A stretch of DNA of 64,000 nucleotides from CAYMEK01 sp964389305 (lineage in GTDB: Bacteria > Spirochaetota > Spirochaetia > SZUA-6 > DRHE01), in contig CAYMEK010000001.1 of the NCBI GenBank assembly GCA_964389305.1, positions 186,001 to 250,000 of the forward strand. Reading direction: 5' to 3'. A program made the position numbers and the translations under genes. Positions 63,576 to 64,000 of this stretch are shown here, piece by piece (position 1 is the stretch's first letter; each line of letters begins with the position of its first letter). The notes below the pieces were generated by a model, which worked only from the letters and a program-made list of their open reading frames with translations, made no database searches and was not told the origin of the DNA.

Positions 63576-64000
63576 TACGCCGATTGATACAGAAGGTCGG
63601 AGCAGGCCGGCTGTTTCTTGCCGCCGTCTGTCTGGTATACATTGTTTTCGGGCTGTTCAGCCCCGAGACCGCCCTGGCGGGACTGCGGGCGTTTGTCAAG
63701 TTGCTGATCAGAATGCTTCCGGCCTTGGCTATTGTCTTTGCCCTGCTGTTTCTCAGCAACCTGTTGGTCGATTCCCGAGCCGTGAGCCGCTTCCTGGGCA
63801 AGGGTTCCCGGCGGGGCGGATGGTTGATCGCCATCCTGGCCGGTATTGTCTCCGCCGGTCCGATTTACCTCTGGTATCCGCTGCTGAGTGACTTGAAGGA
63901 AAAAGGAATGCGGGAAGCCCTGATCGCGACGTTCCTGTACAACAGGGCCGTCAAGATTCCTCTCCTGCCGATGATGATTTTGTACTTCGGAACCAGACTG
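63572..64000 (+). CDS. Permease second half (ArsP/DUF318-like), 3' end cut by window edge
   Basis: 143 residues are visible with no stop. Membrane helices are at about 12-30, 46-65 and 85-106. The segment GIVSAGPIYLWYPLL and TFLYNRAVKIPLLPMM match the second repeat of DUF318-type permeases. It starts in an ATGA overlap with the previous gene, so the operon DUF364-permease-permease continues beyond the window. Confidence 0.85.
   Translation, partial: MIRRLIQKVGAGRLFLAAVCLVYIVFGLFSPETALAGLRAFVKLLIRMLPALAIVFALLFLSNLLVDSRAVSRFLGKGSRRGGWLIAILAGIVSAGPIYLWYPLLSDLKEKGMREALIATFLYNRAVKIPLLPMMILYFGTRL

Overview
The window is a G+C-rich, gene-dense bacterial chromosome segment with no rRNA, tRNA, CRISPR array, transposase or integrase that I can recognise. 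The organism looks like a strict anaerobe with a two-membrane envelope and a Wood-Ljungdahl-type C1 pathway. The evidence is a metVF methylene-tetrahydrofolate reductase pair embedded in a large heterodisulfide-reductase-like (Hdr) and Flx electron-transfer operon, the carbon monoxide dehydrogenase nickel chaperones CooC and CooT, a class III (oxygen-sensitive) ribonucleotide reductase, a flavodiiron protein and a rubrerythrin-like protein. A cyclophilin-FKBP fusion is compatible with a spirochaete, but I cannot fix the phylum from the sequence alone.

Layout. 1-9.7 kb: housekeeping and stress genes, namely mutY (cut by the window edge) and aspS, a secreted nitrilase-family hydrolase, a secreted rhodanese, a Na/phosphate symporter, a flavodiiron protein, a DUF167 protein, aat and a D-lyxose isomerase-like cupin. 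9.8-13.9 kb: a small membrane protein, then a Fur-family regulator divergent from an iron/cobalamin-type ABC importer, with an AT-rich palindromic operator between them. 13.9-18.1 kb: sirtuin, nitroreductase, an EamA/NIPA-like permease, a cyclophilin-FKBP fusion and an MgtC-like protein. 18.2-21.8 kb: nrdR-nrdD-nrdG with paired NrdR boxes. 21.8-27.1 kb: phosphatase, a PadR/HAAS pair, a bacterial CULT (cereblon thalidomide-binding fold) protein and clpB. 27.3-36.9 kb: FixC/FixX-like flavoprotein and ferredoxin, FMN-binding and RmuC-like proteins, a Gfo/Idh/MocA oxidoreductase, serine acetyltransferase, an ECF sigma factor between two membrane proteins, and valS. 37.1-42.0 kb: a small zinc-ribbon protein with its own promoter and terminator, adenosine deaminase, an ABM-domain protein, SixA, a sodium:solute symporter behind a terminator-like leader, and a rubrerythrin-like protein.

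42.1-55.3 kb is one co-directional minus-strand operon of eleven genes. In transcription order these are a two-gene HdrA-like pair, mvhD-like, metV, metF, hdrC, a 1484-residue tandem HdrA carrying a GltD-like insertion, then flxD, flxC, flxB and flxA. There is no hdrB in the operon. The most economical reading is an NAD(P)H- and ferredoxin-linked, possibly flavin-bifurcating, methylene-tetrahydrofolate reductase supercomplex. Its upstream region carries two 14-bp direct repeats exactly 21 bp apart.

55.5-64 kb is metal-centred: a NicO-type nickel/cobalt exporter with a DUF1007 partner, two DUF5320 paralogues and DUF134 under a perfect palindrome, a PAS/sigma54 activator with a Cys motif, a DtxR-like regulator with cooC, cooT and DUF1638, and a DUF364-type putative metal-chelating protein followed by a two-gene permease (the second gene cut by the window edge). 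This fits supply and control of nickel and iron for CODH/ACS-type enzymes encoded elsewhere.

Many promoters resolve as TTGACA/TATAAT-like boxes with 16-18 bp spacers. In at least six cases (aspS, rhodanese, sirtuin, gph, CULT gene, valS) the -10 box sits 6-9 nt before the start codon, so leaderless or nearly leaderless transcripts appear common in this genome.
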